DNA from: Epidermidibacterium keratini
GTDB lineage: Bacteria > Actinomycetota > Actinomycetes > Mycobacteriales > Antricoccaceae
DNA: 64,000 bases
Reading direction: 5' to 3'
NCBI RefSeq assembly: GCF_009834025.1
Contig: NZ_CP047156.1
Coordinates: 1,860,001 to 1,924,000, forward strand
Below, piece by piece: positions 8,349-17,219 of this stretch (positions are counted from its first letter, which is position 1; every line of letters starts with the position of its first letter). Both the position numbers and the translations under genes were made by a program. Under the pieces are notes generated by a model, which did no database searches, was not told the DNA's origin, and saw nothing but the letters and a program-made list of their open reading frames with translations.

Positions 8349-9805
8349 AGAAACCGGTCCGCAAGCTCGCCCTGTTTACCGTCTTGCTGTTCCTCGCGCT
8401 CATCGTCAACCTCAACTGGCTGCAGGTGGTGCGCTCGGAGGCGCTACGCAAGGACCCGGGCAACACGCGCGTGCTGCTTGATGAGTACCAGCGCCAGCGC
8501 GGCTCCATCGTCGTCGAAGGCACCCCGATCGCCTACAGCGAGCCCACCGACGACAAGCTCAAGTACCTGCGCAAGTACGCCAACGGCCCGATGTATGCAC
8601 CGGTGACCGGCTACTACTCGATCGTCTACGGCACCTCCGGGCTGGAGAAGTTCGAAAACGACGTACTCTCTGGCACCGACGACCGTCTGGTCGGCAAGAA
8701 CATCACCGACCTCTTCTCCGGGCGCGACCCCAAGGGCGGCAACATCGAGCTCACGTTGAGCGCGGCCGCGCAGGAGGCGGCATACAACGCCCTCTCCGCG
8801 ACCGGCATGGTCGGCGGCGTGGTGGCGCTCAACCCCAAGACCGGGGCGATCCTGGCCGTGGCGAGTACGCCGACCTACGATCCCAACCTGCTGTCGACGC
8901 ACGACCCGTCTCAGATCCGCGAGGCCGCCGGTCAGCTGTCGGCCCAGCAGCCTGACCCGCGGGCCAACCAGGCGCTGACCGAGAACTACCCGCCCGGCTC
9001 GATCTTCAAGATCGTCGATGCCGCCGCCGCCATCGAGGGCGGGCTGAGCATCGACGACCAGATCCCGGCGCCGGACCTCTACCAGCTGCCAGGGACCAAG
9101 ACCACGCTCAGCAACTTCGACGGCAAGGCGTGCACCAGCAGCGAGATGGACACGCTGATGCACTCCTTCACCGTCTCGTGCAACACCACGTTTGCCCAGC
9201 TCGCGGTCGATCAGATCGGCGAAGACCGGCTGCGCAGCGCCGGCGAGATCTTCGGCATCAACGACGAGTCCTTCGAGATGCCGCTGAAGGTCGCCGGCAG
9301 CACGATGGGCGACATCATCGACGATGCCTCGCTCGCGCAGACCGCGATCGGCCAGCGCGACGTCCGCTTCACCGTCATGCAAGCCGCGATGCTCAGCGCC
9401 ACCATCGCCAACGACGGCACGCTGATGAAGCCCTACCTCGTCGCTCGCACGCAGGCCCCTGACCTGTCGACGCTCGATGAGACCGACCCCGAGCAGTTCG
9501 GCACCGGTTCGCTGCCGAAGTCGACCGCGCAGGACATCACGGACATGATGATCAGCGTGGTCGAAAACGGCTCAGGCCAGAACGCGCAGGTCTCCGGTGT
9601 GCAGGTCGCCGGCAAGACCGGTACGGCGCAGGTCTCCGAGGGCGTCAACGACCACACGTGGTTTACCGGGTTCGCGCCGGCAGACGACCCGCAGATCGCG
9701 GTCGCGGTGTTCATCCGCAACGGCGGCGGGACCGGCGGCGAGCAGTCCGCGCCGATCGCTGCCGACGTCATCTCGGCGTACCTGCAGTCGCAGGGCGGCG
9801 GCTGA
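8345..9805 (+). CDS. pbpA: PbpA: class B penicillin-binding protein
   Basis: This 486-aa D,D-transpeptidase crosslinks peptidoglycan. A short cytoplasmic N-terminus precedes a single membrane helix (about 8-22). A PBP dimerisation domain follows, then the transpeptidase domain with the three active-site motifs: SIFK (in YPPGSIFKIV), SCN (in FTVSCNTTF) and KTGTAQV. It pairs with RodA in elongation or septation. It overlaps rodA by 4 bp and pknA by 1 bp (TGATG). Confidence 0.97.
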   Translation: MKKPVRKLALFTVLLFLALIVNLNWLQVVRSEALRKDPGNTRVLLDEYQRQRGSIVVEGTPIAYSEPTDDKLKYLRKYANGPMYAPVTGYYSIVYGTSGLEKFENDVLSGTDDRLVGKNITDLFSGRDPKGGNIELTLSAAAQEAAYNALSATGMVGGVVALNPKTGAILAVASTPTYDPNLLSTHDPSQIREAAGQLSAQQPDPRANQALTENYPPGSIFKIVDAAAAIEGGLSIDDQIPAPDLYQLPGTKTTLSNFDGKACTSSEMDTLMHSFTVSCNTTFAQLAVDQIGEDRLRSAGEIFGINDESFEMPLKVAGSTMGDIIDDASLAQTAIGQRDVRFTVMQAAMLSATIANDGTLMKPYLVARTQAPDLSTLDETDPEQFGTGSLPKSTAQDITDMMISVVENGSGQNAQVSGVQVAGKTGTAQVSEGVNDHTWFTGFAPADDPQIAVAVFIRNGGGTGGEQSAPIAADVISAYLQSQGGG

Positions 9806-11523
9806 TGAGCATCAAGCCCGGCGTCCGTCTCGGTCAGCGCTACCAGCTGCTCAGTCCCATCGCGACTGGCGGCATGGGGCAGGTGTGGCGTGCCGAAGAC
9901 ACCACGCTGCATCGCGTGGTCGCGGCGAAGATCCTGCGCAGTGAGTTCACCGGTGACGAGACGTTCCTCAAGCGCTTCCGCGCCGAGGCGCAGAACACCG
10001 CTTCGCTCTCGCATCCCAATATCGCCAGCGTCTACGACTACGGCGAGCAGGTGCACGACTCCGAGCGGCTGGCCTACCTGGTGATGGAGCTGGTCGAGGG
10101 CGAACCGCTCGTCGACATCCTCGCCCGCGAGCGCCGCATCACCCCCGAGCGCACGCTGGACTACCTCGAGCAGACCGCCTCCGGGCTCGCGGCCGCGCAC
10201 CGCGAGGGCATGGTGCACCGCGACATCAAGCCGGGCAACCTGATCATCCGCCCGGACGGCGTACTGAAGATCACCGACTTCGGCATCGCTCGCGCGGCCA
10301 ACGCGGCCGCTCTCACCGAGCAGGGCACGGTGGTCGGCACCGCGCAGTACCTCGCGCCCGAACAGGCCGAGGGCAAACCCGCGCGACCAGCCAGTGACAT
10401 CTACGCACTCGGCGTGGTCGGATACGAATGCCTGGCCGGCGTACGCCCGTTTGACGGCGACAACTCGGTCGCCATCGCGCTATCGCAGATTCGCGACGCA
10501 CCGCGCCCCCTGCCGCCGGACATCCCCCCGCACGCGCGGCGGCTGATCGAGCTGACGATGGCCAAGAATCCCGACGCCCGCTACCGCGACGGTGACGAGT
10601 ACGTCGCCGCAGTCCGTCAGGTGCGCGCCGGGCGTCCGCCCACGCCGCCGCCGTACCGGCCGACGGCCGCGACCGTTGCCCCGGTGCAGCTTCCGGGAAC
10701 CCCACGCCCGCCGGGTATGCCCGGGCCGGGACCCGCCGGTCCCGGCGGCCCCGGCGGCCCCGGCGGCCCCGGCCCGATGCGACCCGGTCCGGGCGCTGCT
10801 GGCCCCGGCGCTCCTGGACCGGGCGGACCCGGGCCGGGCGGTCCAGGTCCCCGTGCCGGCGGGCCCGGAGCTCCTGGTCCTCGTGCCGGCAATGTGGCCC
10901 GCACCGGCACTGCCGTGCCAGGCCCGGCCGGACCCGCAGGCCCCGGCGGCCGCGGCCCAGGCGGACCGAGCGGACCTGGCGCCGGCGGCGCCGCGCCGCA
11001 CGGCGCGACGCCGGCCGCCAGCGCATCGAGCGCCACCGGCACGCACGAGCGACCCGGCGGCCTGCCGCGCAAGTGGTGGTGGGTCGCGGGCGTCGTACTC
11101 GCCGTGCTGATCGCCGCGGTCGTCGTGGCGCTGGTCGTCAACACAGATGAATCCAGCGACAGCTCCTCCGGTGCACCCGAACCGACGGCGACGACTACGT
11201 CGAGCACGCACTCCAGCAGCCCAGCGCCGAGCTCCTCGCACCAAGGCGAGGCGAGCGCTGCCGATGTGACCAAGGACGGCACCGACCCCCAGACCGTCAT
11301 CCTGGATCCGGACAAGATCATCGGCACCGACGTCAACCGCGTGGTCAACGGGTTGCAGGCGCTGGACTACGACCTGCAGATCGCGATCGTCTACGACGGG
11401 ACTGCCAAGGACGGCAAGCCGGGGACCGTCTACGACGCCGACCCACTCGACGTACCCATCAAGCCGCAGGACGTCATCATGCTCTACGTCGTCGAGGGCA
11501 CGTCGGAGGCGCCGAGCTCATGA
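9805..11523 (+). CDS. pknA: PknA: transmembrane Ser/Thr protein kinase with collagen-like linker
   Basis: This 572-aa Hanks-type kinase has its catalytic domain at about 15-280: GGMGQVW, AAKILR (Lys 41), HRDIKPGN near 138, DFGIARA, and GTAQYLAPEQ. Residues about 305-400 are a Gly-Pro-rich stretch of repeated GPGGPGGPG and GAPGPGGPGPGG units. A membrane helix lies at about 422-446 (WWWVAGVVLAVLIAAVVVA). The extracellular end is Ser/Thr-rich and closes with one degenerate PASTA-like unit (DPDKIIGTDVNRVVNGLQAL...VIMLYVVEG). Mycobacterial PknA lacks PASTA domains. The start at 9805 overlaps the pbpA stop; an open frame upstream is internal to pbpA. Confidence 0.95.
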   Translation: MSIKPGVRLGQRYQLLSPIATGGMGQVWRAEDTTLHRVVAAKILRSEFTGDETFLKRFRAEAQNTASLSHPNIASVYDYGEQVHDSERLAYLVMELVEGEPLVDILARERRITPERTLDYLEQTASGLAAAHREGMVHRDIKPGNLIIRPDGVLKITDFGIARAANAAALTEQGTVVGTAQYLAPEQAEGKPARPASDIYALGVVGYECLAGVRPFDGDNSVAIALSQIRDAPRPLPPDIPPHARRLIELTMAKNPDARYRDGDEYVAAVRQVRAGRPPTPPPYRPTAATVAPVQLPGTPRPPGMPGPGPAGPGGPGGPGGPGPMRPGPGAAGPGAPGPGGPGPGGPGPRAGGPGAPGPRAGNVARTGTAVPGPAGPAGPGGRGPGGPSGPGAGGAAPHGATPAASASSATGTHERPGGLPRKWWWVAGVVLAVLIAAVVVALVVNTDESSDSSSGAPEPTATTTSSTHSSSPAPSSSHQGEASAADVTKDGTDPQTVILDPDKIIGTDVNRVVNGLQALDYDLQIAIVYDGTAKDGKPGTVYDADPLDVPIKPQDVIMLYVVEGTSEAPSS

Positions 11524-13451
11524 CGACGATGAAAGTTCTCGCCGAGCGCTACGAGGTAGGCGAGCTGCTCGGGTACGGCGGCATGGCCGAGGTCCGGCTG
11601 GCCCGCGACACCCGCCTGGACCGCGACGTCGCGGTCAAGATCCTGCGCAGCGACCTCGCGCGCGACCAGACCTTCCAGGCCCGCTTCCGCCGCGAGGGGC
11701 AGTCGGCGGCCGCGCTCAACCACCCCGCCATCGTCGCGGTCTACGACACCGGCACCGACCCGAGCACGACGCCGCCGACGCCGTTCATCGTCATGGAGTA
11801 CGTCGAGGGCCAGACGCTGCGCGACCTGCTGCGCTCCAAGGGCCGGCTCGAGCCGCATGAGGCAATGCGGATCGTCGCCGAGATGTGCGCTGCGCTGGAC
11901 TTCTCGCATCGCGGCGGCATCGTGCACCGCGACGTCAAGCCCGGCAACGTGATGATCACGCCCGCCGGACGCGTCAAGGTGATGGACTTCGGCATCGCCC
12001 GTGCTGTCTCCGACACGCAGGCGACCATGACCGCGACCGCTGCTGTCATCGGCACCGCGCAGTACCTCTCCCCGGAGCAGGCCCGTGGCGAGCCGGTCGA
12101 TGCCCGCTCCGATGTGTACGCCGCCGGATGTGTGCTCTATGAGCTGCTGACCGGCTCGCCGCCGTTTGTCGGCGACTCGCCGGTGGCCGTGGCCTACCAG
12201 CACGTGCGCGAGAACCCAGTGCCGCCGAGCCAGGTGCGCCCAGAGATCTCGCGTGAGCTCGATGCGATCACCATGAAGGCGCTGAGCAAGAACCCCGCCA
12301 ACCGCTACCAGAGCGCGGCGGCGATGCAGGACGATCTGGAGCGCGCAATCCGCGGCGAGAAGATCGCCGCGACCCCGGTGATGACCGAGGACGAACGCAC
12401 CGCGCTGATCAGCACGACGCCGCCGGTCCCGCCGGAGGGCGATGACGACTTCGAGGGCGCCGAACCGCCGAAGAAGTCGGTGCGGACGCGCACCTGGGTG
12501 CTGCTCGGCGTACTGCTCGTGGCCGCCATCGTGGCCGCGTTCTTGATCATCCCCAACCTCGGCGACGACGAACCGGCCCCGGTGAGCGTGCCGTCGGTGG
12601 CCGGACTGTCGGAGGAAGAGGCCACCACCGCGCTGGAGTCGGCCGGCCTGAAGGTCGGTGACGTGACCGAGACCGTCTCCACGATCGACCAGCAAGGCCG
12701 GATCGTCGGACAGAACCCCAGCAGCGGCAGCTCGGTGGACCGCGGCTCGACCGTCGACCTGGAGATCGGCTCGGGACCGGCACAACGCACGATCCCCGGC
12801 GACATCGTCGGCAAGACCCAGCAGGAGGTCCAAGCCGCACTCGAGGCTGACGGGCTGATCGTCACGGCGATCCAGCAGGATGCCGCGCAGGCCGCGGGCA
12901 CCGTCGTGAACTCCTCCCCGGCGCCGGGTACGGCGGTCCCCGAGGGCAGCACAGTGACCATCTTCGTCAGCAGCGGGCAGGTCGACCTGCCCGATGTCAC
13001 CGGGATGGACGAGCAGACCGCGATCTCCACGCTCAACCAGGCCGGGTTCACGAACGTCTCCACGGCCAGCGCACCCAGTTCCCAGCCCGTCGGGACCGTG
13101 GTCGCGCAGGATCCGCAGGCGGCCAAGGCAGCGACGTCGACGACCGTCACCCTGACCCTCAGCTCCGGGGCCCCCAACGTCGTCGGGCTCTCCGAGGCCG
13201 ACGCCCGCACCGAGCTGCAGAAGGCCGGGTTCAGCAACGTCACGACGGTCACGCAGGAGACGACGGGGGCGCCACCGGGCGCGGTCGTCGCTCAGGACCC
13301 CGCACCCGGGGCGCTTCCCGCGGCCGGTGCAGGGGTCACGATCACCGTGGCGGTCGCGCCCACGCCGACTCCGACACCAACCCCGACGCCGACGCCGAGC
13401 CCCTCGCCGTCGTCGCCGGCACCGCCGAGCTCGGCATCCCCCACGTCCTAG
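11520..13451 (+). CDS. pknB: PknB: transmembrane Ser/Thr kinase with four PASTA domains
   Basis: This 643-aa kinase is the muropeptide/lipid II-sensing regulator of growth. The catalytic domain (about 10-275) shows GYGGMAEVRLA, AVKILRSD, HRDVKPGNVM, DFGIARA and GTAQYLSPEQA. A membrane helix spans about 324-344. Four extracellular PASTA repeats follow (starting near VPSVAGLS, IPGDIVGKT, LPDVTGMD and PNVVGLSE), then a Pro-Thr repeat tail (PTPTPTPTPTPTPSPSPS). It overlaps pknA by ATGA and is the last gene of the fhaA operon. Confidence 0.97.
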   Translation: MTTMKVLAERYEVGELLGYGGMAEVRLARDTRLDRDVAVKILRSDLARDQTFQARFRREGQSAAALNHPAIVAVYDTGTDPSTTPPTPFIVMEYVEGQTLRDLLRSKGRLEPHEAMRIVAEMCAALDFSHRGGIVHRDVKPGNVMITPAGRVKVMDFGIARAVSDTQATMTATAAVIGTAQYLSPEQARGEPVDARSDVYAAGCVLYELLTGSPPFVGDSPVAVAYQHVRENPVPPSQVRPEISRELDAITMKALSKNPANRYQSAAAMQDDLERAIRGEKIAATPVMTEDERTALISTTPPVPPEGDDDFEGAEPPKKSVRTRTWVLLGVLLVAAIVAAFLIIPNLGDDEPAPVSVPSVAGLSEEEATTALESAGLKVGDVTETVSTIDQQGRIVGQNPSSGSSVDRGSTVDLEIGSGPAQRTIPGDIVGKTQQEVQAALEADGLIVTAIQQDAAQAAGTVVNSSPAPGTAVPEGSTVTIFVSSGQVDLPDVTGMDEQTAISTLNQAGFTNVSTASAPSSQPVGTVVAQDPQAAKAATSTTVTLTLSSGAPNVVGLSEADARTELQKAGFSNVTTVTQETTGAPPGAVVAQDPAPGALPAAGAGVTITVAVAPTPTPTPTPTPTPSPSPSSPAPPSSASPTS

Positions 13452-13600
13452 CCACCGGTGACCGGCGCGGGTGCGAGTGTCTGGTATGTGTCATCTCGGA
13501 CATCCGGGGCGCAAATCGGCCGACCTCTTGGTACGGTCATACCCGGTCCGGTTGGACCGCGATCTTTGTGTTGAGCAATCATGTGTCCGGAGGACGCTTC

Positions 13601-14269
13601 ATGAATCAGTCTGCACGCCGGCGTACGCTGCGCGCACTTGGCGCCGGAGTACTCGCCGCAGGGGCGATCACCCTGGCCAGCGCGAGCACTGCGGACGCCG
13701 CACCGGCCGCGACCACAGGCTCGCCGGCGACGACGACCGAGGCGAACTCCCCCCAAGAAGCTCCGGCCGAGACCAACGCACCGGGCGATAACGACCCCGA
13801 CGACGGCGACAACGGTGGCGGCAACGACGGCGGTGAGGGCCCGAACGAACCAACGGAGCCGACCGAGCCGAGCATCCCGTCGCTTCCGCCGGAGCCGACC
13901 GAGAGCCTTCCGCCGATCCCGCCGCTGCCCACGCCCGAGCCGACGCAGCCGCCGGCCCCTGAGCCGACGAACCCGCCGGCTCCCGAGCCGACGACGCAGC
14001 CCGGCGGTGGTGGCGGCGGCAACGGCGGCGGTGGCAACAGCTCGAACGACGACAACGACTCCGGCAGCAACTCAGGTGGCGGTCAGAACTCCGGTAACAA
14101 CAACTCAGGTGGCGGTCAGAACTCCGGCTCGCAGGGCTCGAGCGCGCAAAACACCGGCCCAGAGCTGGCCGAGACCGGCGCCGACGTCGGCCCGACCATC
14201 GGCATCGCTGCCGGCCTGATCGGCGCTGGCGCAGCCCTGGTCGTCGCCGGACGACGCCGCACCAACTAG
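13601..14269 (+). CDS. LAETG sortase-anchored surface protein, Pro/Gly/Asn-rich
   Basis: This 222-aa secreted protein has a signal peptide (about 1-33, ending ADAAPA), an acidic Asp/Gly segment, a proline-rich stalk with repeated PEPTxPPAPEPT units, and a Gly/Asn/Ser tail. The C-terminus is a sorting signal: LAETG, a hydrophobic helix (IGIAAGLIGAGAALVVAG), then RRRTN. LAXTG is the recognition motif of class E sortases, and such a sortase is encoded 1.5 kb away. The ATG at 13601 has GGAGG at 13589-13593. It probably forms a wall-linked stalk; no functional domain is visible. Confidence 0.85.
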   Translation: MNQSARRRTLRALGAGVLAAGAITLASASTADAAPAATTGSPATTTEANSPQEAPAETNAPGDNDPDDGDNGGGNDGGEGPNEPTEPTEPSIPSLPPEPTESLPPIPPLPTPEPTQPPAPEPTNPPAPEPTTQPGGGGGGNGGGGNSSNDDNDSGSNSGGGQNSGNNNSGGGQNSGSQGSSAQNTGPELAETGADVGPTIGIAAGLIGAGAALVVAGRRRTN

Positions 14270-14282
14270 GTCCTCATCAGAT

Positions 14283-14324
14283 AGGAGCGTTCCTCGCTGT
14301 GGTTGGCGAGGAACGCTCCTTTTT
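14283..14324 (+). terminator. Rho-independent terminator
   Basis: A perfect 15-bp stem AGGAGCGTTCCTCGC (14283-14297) / GCGAGGAACGCTCCT (14306-14320) is followed directly by TTTT, 13 bp past the LAETG gene. The opposite-strand end of the DUF1707 gene lies 6 bp beyond, so it may serve both convergent genes. It is the best canonical terminator in the window. Confidence 0.9.
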
Positions 14325-14329
14325 GCCTC

Positions 14330-14950
14330 TTACGCGCCGTCGATCTCGCGGCGAGACTCCCGCTCGGCCGGCACGCGGATGACGTTGACCGCACCCCAGA
14401 ACGCGAAGCCGGACACCCGCACCCGCGGCGCCCCAGGCGGCGCGTGTGCCGCGGCACCCTCGCGCTCCTGGGTCTCAAACGCTCCCATCAGCGCCGTACC
14501 TGTGACGTCGACATCGACGTCATCCGGGACGAGTACGTCGATCCCGCCCATGATCGCCACGGCGGTAATCGCGCTTTCGGGCCCTGCGAATCTCGCCTGA
14601 CGCAGGTCAATGGTGACGCCGCCCCAGAAGGCGAGGCTCGTGTGCTTCGCCGGCACCACCCAGGCGCCGCGACGCTCCGTCCCGGACATCACCGCGATCG
14701 AGGACGTCGAGCCCGGTGATCCGGCGACGCGCCGCTCGGTCTCCCGCCCGGCCGCTCCCACGTCGCTGGGCAGGTCGGACACGGGCGCGGTGAGCTCGTC
14801 GCGGGTCTTCGCGGCGTACACCACGTCAAGGCGCTCTTCAAGCTCGTCCATCGTGATGCGACCGTCCGAAGCGGCGCGATGCAACACCTGCGCGACCCGC
14901 TCCCGGTCCTGGTCAGAGGCCCGTACGGCGGGCACGTCACCCTCGGTCAT
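14330..14950 (-). CDS. DUF1707 / LiaF-like C-terminal domain protein
   Basis: This 206-aa protein opens with a DUF1707 domain (VRASDQDRERVAQVLHRAAS, then GRITMDELEERLDVVYAAKT). It ends in a beta-helical repeat region resembling the LiaF/DUF2154 cell-wall stress domain (SLAFWGGVTIDLRQARF, AIMGGIDVLVPDDVDV, FAFWGAVNVIRV). Such proteins are common near actinobacterial cell-wall loci; function unproven. It has no membrane segment. It lies 14 bp from the convergent or adjacent operon end. Confidence 0.85.
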   Translation of the reverse strand: MTEGDVPAVRASDQDRERVAQVLHRAASDGRITMDELEERLDVVYAAKTRDELTAPVSDLPSDVGAAGRETERRVAGSPGSTSSIAVMSGTERRGAWVVPAKHTSLAFWGGVTIDLRQARFAGPESAITAVAIMGGIDVLVPDDVDVDVTGTALMGAFETQEREGAAAHAPPGAPRVRVSGFAFWGAVNVIRVPAERESRREIDGA

Positions 14951-14964
14951 GTCGCCGAGCGTAC

Positions 14965-15645
14965 TCAGGTCACGGCAAAATGCGCATCGGCGCGCACAGC
15001 GCCCAGCTCCACATCTAGCTGATCGGCCCGCTGTAGCGCGTCCATAACGCCGATCCGCTGCAGCCAGTTGGCCACGATGCGGTGACCGTGCTCGGTCAGC
15101 ACCGACTCGGGGTGAAACTGCACGCCCTCGATCGGCAGGCCGGTGTGCCGCAGTGCCATCACGACCCCGCCAGCGGTGCGCCCGGTCACCTCGATCTCGG
15201 CCGGCAGCTCAGCCTCGTCGACGGCCAGCGAGTGATAGCGGGTCGCCACAAATGGCGAGGGCAGGCCGGCGAGTACGCCGGAATCGTCGTGCTCAACCAT
15301 CGAGGTCTTGCCGTGCAACAGCTCGGGAGCGTGGTGCACGGGTGCGCCGTACACCGCCCCGATGCACTGGTGGCCGAGGCACACCCCGAACACCGGCAGT
15401 GCGCGGTCACGGCAGGCGCGCACCATCGCGTTGGAGACTCCGGCTTCGGCCGGGGTGCCCGGCCCCGGGCTGACGAGTACGCCGGCAGGGCGGTGCTGCT
15501 CAAGCAGCGCCGCGGCCGCCTGGTCGTCGATGCCGGCCTCATCGTTGCGGACGACGACCGGCTGCGCGCCCAGCTGGGCGAGGTACTGCACCAGGTTGTA
15601 GACGAAGCTGTCGTAGTTGTCGATCACCAGGACCTTGGTGCTCAC
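14965..15645 (-). CDS. Glutamine amidotransferase (PabA/TrpG type)
   Basis: This 226-aa class I glutamine amidotransferase supplies ammonia for para-aminobenzoate or anthranilate synthesis. Motifs are LVIDNYDSFVYNL at the N-terminus, VSPGPGTP, the nucleophile in GVCLGHQ, and the C-terminal HPESVLTEHG with catalytic His and Glu. The start is GTG 15645, which overlaps the TAG of the upstream 51-aa gene by one base (TAGTG), so translation is probably coupled. No synthase component I is nearby. In actinobacteria this copy next to pknB is usually shared between folate and tryptophan pathways. Confidence 0.92.
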   Translation of the reverse strand: MSTKVLVIDNYDSFVYNLVQYLAQLGAQPVVVRNDEAGIDDQAAAALLEQHRPAGVLVSPGPGTPAEAGVSNAMVRACRDRALPVFGVCLGHQCIGAVYGAPVHHAPELLHGKTSMVEHDDSGVLAGLPSPFVATRYHSLAVDEAELPAEIEVTGRTAGGVVMALRHTGLPIEGVQFHPESVLTEHGHRIVANWLQRIGVMDALQRADQLDVELGAVRADAHFAVT

Positions 15646-15800
15646 TAGTCCACCGTCACGTTGTTGTAGGGCATCAGCGGCTCGATGATCGGGAAGATGA
15701 CGAAAAACAGCAGCGCGACGACGGCGAGGAACAACACGAAGGCCTGCACGCTCTTGAGTGCGACTCCTCCGGGCAGCTTGCGCCAAATCCATCCGTACAT
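15645..15800 (-). CDS. Small single-pass membrane protein (51 aa)
   Basis: A short gene between the sortase and pabA/trpG. It reads MYGWIWRKLPGGVALKS, then one hydrophobic helix (VQAFVLFLAVVALLFFVIF), then PIIEPLMPYNNVTVD and TAG. The start lies 4 bp after the sortase stop, and its stop overlaps the amidotransferase GTG. Coupling on both sides and a clean membrane topology support it as real. Similar short proteins sit at this place in other actinobacteria, to my recollection; function unknown. Confidence 0.8.
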   Translation of the reverse strand: MYGWIWRKLPGGVALKSVQAFVLFLAVVALLFFVIFPIIEPLMPYNNVTVD

Positions 15801-15804
15801 GAAC

Positions 15805-17034
15805 TCAGCCTTCCGTCAGCGCTGGGACGTCTTCGGGGTTGGGGTACTGCGCCTTCGGCAGCGGGTCGCCGTCGAGGTAGGCGTGGATGATCAGCCGCTC
15901 GGCCGCCGAGAACTTCGGGTGGCACGTCGTCAGCGTCAGCAGCGCCTGGGTCGGCTCGGCGGACTGGTCGTGCGGCACCGCCGCGACCTGGGCATAGTCG
16001 GCCGGCTCGGTGATCTCCTGACCGGGCGCGGGGTACGCCGGATCGTCGAAGCTGCCGGTCGCCGGGTCACCGATCACGCGGTAGATGTACCAGTTGACCT
16101 CGGTCTCGATCACGATCGCATCGCCAGGTGCCAGCTTGTCGAGGTTCAGGAACGGCGAGCCCTTGCCCACGCGGTGCCCGGCGATGGAGAAGTTGCCGAT
16201 CTCCCCCGGACCGACGGTGTCGGTGTAGTGCCCGGGGCCCTTCTCCAGCGCGGCGTTCGTCGTACCCTGCACAACCGCCTCGGCGTAGTCGGCGCCGAAC
16301 GACGGGATCCGCATGACGGCAAACGCGTCACCGATCGGGACCTCGCTGAAGGTCGTCTCTTGCTGAGCAGGTCCCTCGAGCGTCGGGTCCTGCCAGTCGT
16401 CCTGCAGCTGAGACTTCAGCTCGTCCTGCTTCTGGGCGTTGAAGATGTCGGTGATGAACGCTTCGTAGACGATAAACAGCGCGACGACGACGCCGAGCGT
16501 GATCAGCGTCTGGCCGATGCCGCGCAGCCCGGTGCGGACGGCATCGCCACGGGTACGCCGCCGCGCGCTTCCCCCGCCTGCGCCGTCGCCATCGTCACCG
16601 CCGTCGCCGCCTGACCCGCCGAAGCCGGGGCCCTCAGGCGGACCTGCCGGCGGGACCACGCCGCCGTCGGTGCGCTCTGGCGCCTCATCGCGATCCAGGA
16701 TGGCGACACCGGAGTCCTGTGGCCGGTCGGCGTACTCGCGGCTGCGGTCATCTGCTGCCGACGCGCTCGGTGCCGGTGAGGAACCACTGGCGACCCGGAC
16801 GGGCTCATCGGGCTGCGGCCGGCCCTGCGGCGTACTCGTCGCGGCGGGCTCGTCTGCGGATGTTTCCGGATCGTCGGCGGCGTGTCGGCGGCGCCGGTCG
16901 CTGGTCTCGAGCTCGGCCGTCTGCTGGCGGTGCTCGGCAAGAATGTCAGCCACTGAGCGCGTGCCTGACCCACCTTCGGCATGGCTTAAGCGACGGCCGC
17001 CGTCGTCGACGTCGTCACCAGGACGTGCAGACAT
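15805..17034 (-). CDS. srtE: Class E sortase with long disordered N-terminus
   Basis: This 409-aa membrane transpeptidase links LAXTG proteins to the wall. About 160 N-terminal cytoplasmic residues are charged, Pro/Gly-rich and probably disordered. A membrane helix follows at about 170-190. The catalytic domain has His in FSIAGHRVG, Cys 371 in LTLTTCHPKF and Arg in AAERLII; TLTTC plus the GHR context match class E. Most class E sortases have a much shorter cytoplasmic tail. The nearby LAETG protein is an obvious substrate. It is the first gene of the operon with the 51-aa peptide and pabA/trpG. Confidence 0.93.
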   Translation of the reverse strand: MSARPGDDVDDGGRRLSHAEGGSGTRSVADILAEHRQQTAELETSDRRRRHAADDPETSADEPAATSTPQGRPQPDEPVRVASGSSPAPSASAADDRSREYADRPQDSGVAILDRDEAPERTDGGVVPPAGPPEGPGFGGSGGDGGDDGDGAGGGSARRRTRGDAVRTGLRGIGQTLITLGVVVALFIVYEAFITDIFNAQKQDELKSQLQDDWQDPTLEGPAQQETTFSEVPIGDAFAVMRIPSFGADYAEAVVQGTTNAALEKGPGHYTDTVGPGEIGNFSIAGHRVGKGSPFLNLDKLAPGDAIVIETEVNWYIYRVIGDPATGSFDDPAYPAPGQEITEPADYAQVAAVPHDQSAEPTQALLTLTTCHPKFSAAERLIIHAYLDGDPLPKAQYPNPEDVPALTEG

Positions 17035-17219
17035 TGATCATCCCCTCCGACGCCGGTCGCGTGCGCACCCGACCGGCGTCCCCACCATGCCACATTGCGC
17101 ACCAGAGCATCACATAGCACGTCACGAGGACGTGAGTCTCACATCCCGCGGCAAGCGCCACGGAGGCGGCGTACTAGGCGCGGTACCCTGGGATAAGTCT
17201 GTGCTAGGAGAAGGTCGCT

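Noticed and set aside
10739-10860. CRISPR-like short repeats (ggcggcccc units)
   Set aside because: Codon-level repeats encoding Gly-Pro in PknA, without spacers. No CRISPR array or cas gene occurs in the window.
13360-13440. A separate proline-threonine peptide gene at the end of pknB
   Set aside because: The frame is continuous with PknB; it is the Pro/Thr tail after the fourth PASTA domain.
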